64,000 nt of DNA from JBNLAN01 sp050302175. GTDB taxonomy: Bacteria > Pseudomonadota > Zetaproteobacteria > Mariprofundales > Mariprofundaceae. Below the pieces are notes generated by a model. It made no database searches, was not told the origin of the DNA, and was given only the letters and a program-made list of their open reading frames with translations. Made by a program: the position numbers and the translations under genes. Shown one piece after another: positions 63,178-64,000 of this stretch (the stretch's first letter is position 1; each line of letters starts with the position of its first letter). The stretch is taken from the NCBI GenBank assembly GCA_050302175.1, contig JBNLAN010000002.1, positions 1-64,000 on the forward strand. The letters run 5' to 3'.

Positions 63178-63268
63178 GGAGAGATGTCCGAGTGGTCGAA
63201 GGAGCACGCCTGGAAAGTGTGTGTACCCCAAAAGGGTACCGAGGGTTCGAATCCCTCTCTCTCCGCCA
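63178..63268 (+). tRNA. tRNA-Ser (GGA)
   Basis: 91 nt with a 7-bp acceptor stem GGAGAGA / TCTCTCC, discriminator G and encoded CCA. The anticodon stem CACGC / GTGTG (one wobble) encloses loop CTGGAAA, anticodon GGA. A long variable arm (GTACCCC AAAA GGGTAC region) is typical for serine. The T arm reads GAGGG-TTCGAAT-CCCTC. Confidence 0.96.
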
Positions 63269-63300
63269 GTTTCCGCTTGAGCTTGCTCGCGGTACCGAGT

Positions 63301-63411
63301 GTCACCCGGGTTGGGCCCCGCACGGCTGAAGCCTGTGAACCCCGTCAGGTCCGGAAGGAAGCAGCGGCAACGGGATTTCGGCGCGTTGCGGTCAAGTCCG
63401 GCTCGGGTGGC
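63301..63411 (+). ncRNA. ffs: Signal recognition particle RNA (4.5S, bacterial small type)
   Basis: The universal apical motif CAGGTCCGGAAGGAAGCAGC is at about 63345-63364 with its GGAA tetraloop. The ends pair along 16 bases: 63301-63316 with 63396-63411. It lies 33 bp after tRNA-Ser and convergent with coaE. End points are predicted from the pairing and may be off by a few bases. Confidence 0.92.
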
Positions 63412-63423
63412 GCATCCTGCAAT

Positions 63424-64000
63424 TCAATCCCTTCGCAGTGTTTCGTATAATGTCAAAACCTGCCGACGCAATTCGTCCAGCGAACCATCATTGCGAAGCA
63501 CGTAATCCGCCAACTGCAGGCGCTCCGCATCGTCGCACTGCCGCGCGACGATATTCTCGAACAATCCGCGACTCATATTTTCCCGGCTCCGGATTCGCTG
63601 CCAGCGGGTTTCAAGATCAGCCATCACGACAATGAGCTCATCAATCCGGTCTATCCCCCCAGATTCGATCAGCACCGAAGCCTCGATCACGGCATAGCGT
63701 GTCGACTGTTGTGCCAACCATACGTTGGCGGTTTCCCAAATCAGGGGATGTAGCAGGTCATTCAATTGTTGCGTTCGTCCGGGATCGGAAAAACAGTGCG
63801 CCGCGAGCTTGCCACGATCAAGGGAACCGTCCGGCAGCAGAAAACCGGTGCCGAACTCTGCAATAATGCGTGCAATCCCTTCGGAACCCGGAGCAACAAC
63901 TTCTGCTCCTGCCCGGTCCAGATCGAAGGCCGGAACCCCGAGCTCTGCAAACATACCGGCAACCGTGGATTTACCGCTGCCGATACCGCCAGTCAGGCCA
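63424..64000 (-). CDS. coaE: Dephospho-CoA kinase, N-terminal residues outside the window
   Basis: Final step of CoA synthesis. The frame runs to the window end; it includes the P-loop GLTGGIGSGKSTVAG just upstream of the first in-window Met, so only a few residues are missing. FDLDRAGAEVVAPGSEG, LNDLLHPLIWETANVWL and the LETRWQRIRSRENMS lid follow the family. The ATG at 63954 is not the start. Confidence 0.93.
   Translation of the reverse strand, partial: GLTGGIGSGKSTVAGMFAELGVPAFDLDRAGAEVVAPGSEGIARIIAEFGTGFLLPDGSLDRGKLAAHCFSDPGRTQQLNDLLHPLIWETANVWLAQQSTRYAVIEASVLIESGGIDRIDELIVVMADLETRWQRIRSRENMSRGLFENIVARQCDDAERLQLADYVLRNDGSLDELRRQVLTLYETLRRD

Noticed and set aside
1..64000. CRISPR arrays, prophage genes, insertion sequences with intact transposases
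   Set aside because: No regularly spaced repeats, phage structural genes or transposase ORFs were seen anywhere in the window.

Overview
The window looks like a chromosomal segment of a Gram-negative, free-living proteobacterium with moderately high G+C. Evidence for this is a lipopolysaccharide-type sugar-1-phosphate transferase, an outer-membrane barrel protein, proteobacterial DnaX-YbaB-RecR order, YggS/ProC/YggT/YggU order, CsrA/FliW and a small bacterial SRP RNA. The six-gene run fbp(glpX)-tkt-gap-pgk-pyk-fba, with a pyrophosphate-type phosphofructokinase nearby, suggests an autotroph using the Calvin cycle, although no RuBisCO is present here. A zetaproteobacterial iron oxidiser (Mariprofundus-like) is my best guess, but that is inference from gene content only.

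Layout. 1-3.4 kb: an arsenic operon on the plus strand (aquaglyceroporin, arsenite methyltransferase, and an unusual Rieske + glutamate-synthase-type FMN domain fusion). 3.4-8.8 kb: an A+T-rich accessory island with two 110-bp direct repeats, an orphan HEPN-like protein, a probable 5'-truncated gene, a SIR2-HerA antiphage pair and a RelE/HigB-type toxin-antitoxin pair. 8.8-18 kb: housekeeping and orphan genes (SIMPL protein, NYN-LOTUS protein, methyltransferase, alpha-glucan phosphorylase, secreted proteins, signal peptidase I, PPi-PFK). A terminator-like repeat occurs three times here. 18-27.2 kb: inositol-phosphatase-like gene and the Calvin/glycolysis cluster, with three strong hairpins between gap and pgk.

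27.2-36.3 kb: a region with flagellar regulatory parts but no flagellar structural genes: a stand-alone FlhF N-terminal domain, FlhG, a hybrid histidine kinase, CsrA and FliW. These are followed by two cyclic-nucleotide-binding proteins, a YihY membrane protein and an M24 peptidase. 36.3-57.7 kb: a nearly unbroken minus-strand run. It starts with the yggS-proC-yggT-yggU block and continues as a surface-glycan cluster: WecA-like initiating transferase, DegT aminotransferase, PIG-L deacetylase, WbqC, a membrane PHP-domain protein, at least six glycosyltransferases, asparagine synthase, three methyltransferases, a radical SAM/SPASM protein, a plus-strand O-acetyltransferase and a Wzx-type flippase. 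57.7-64 kb: recR, ybaB, dnaX, an outer-membrane barrel gene, a NodIJ-like ABC exporter, tRNA-Ser(GGA), SRP RNA, and the 3' part of coaE running off the end.

The most notable systems are the SIR2-HerA defence pair with its repeat-bounded neighbour genes, the arsenic operon with a Rieske-FMN fusion of unknown substrate, the glycan cluster (including a PHP hydrolase whose fold is split by a transmembrane hairpin), and the stand-alone FlhF N-domain with FlhG.
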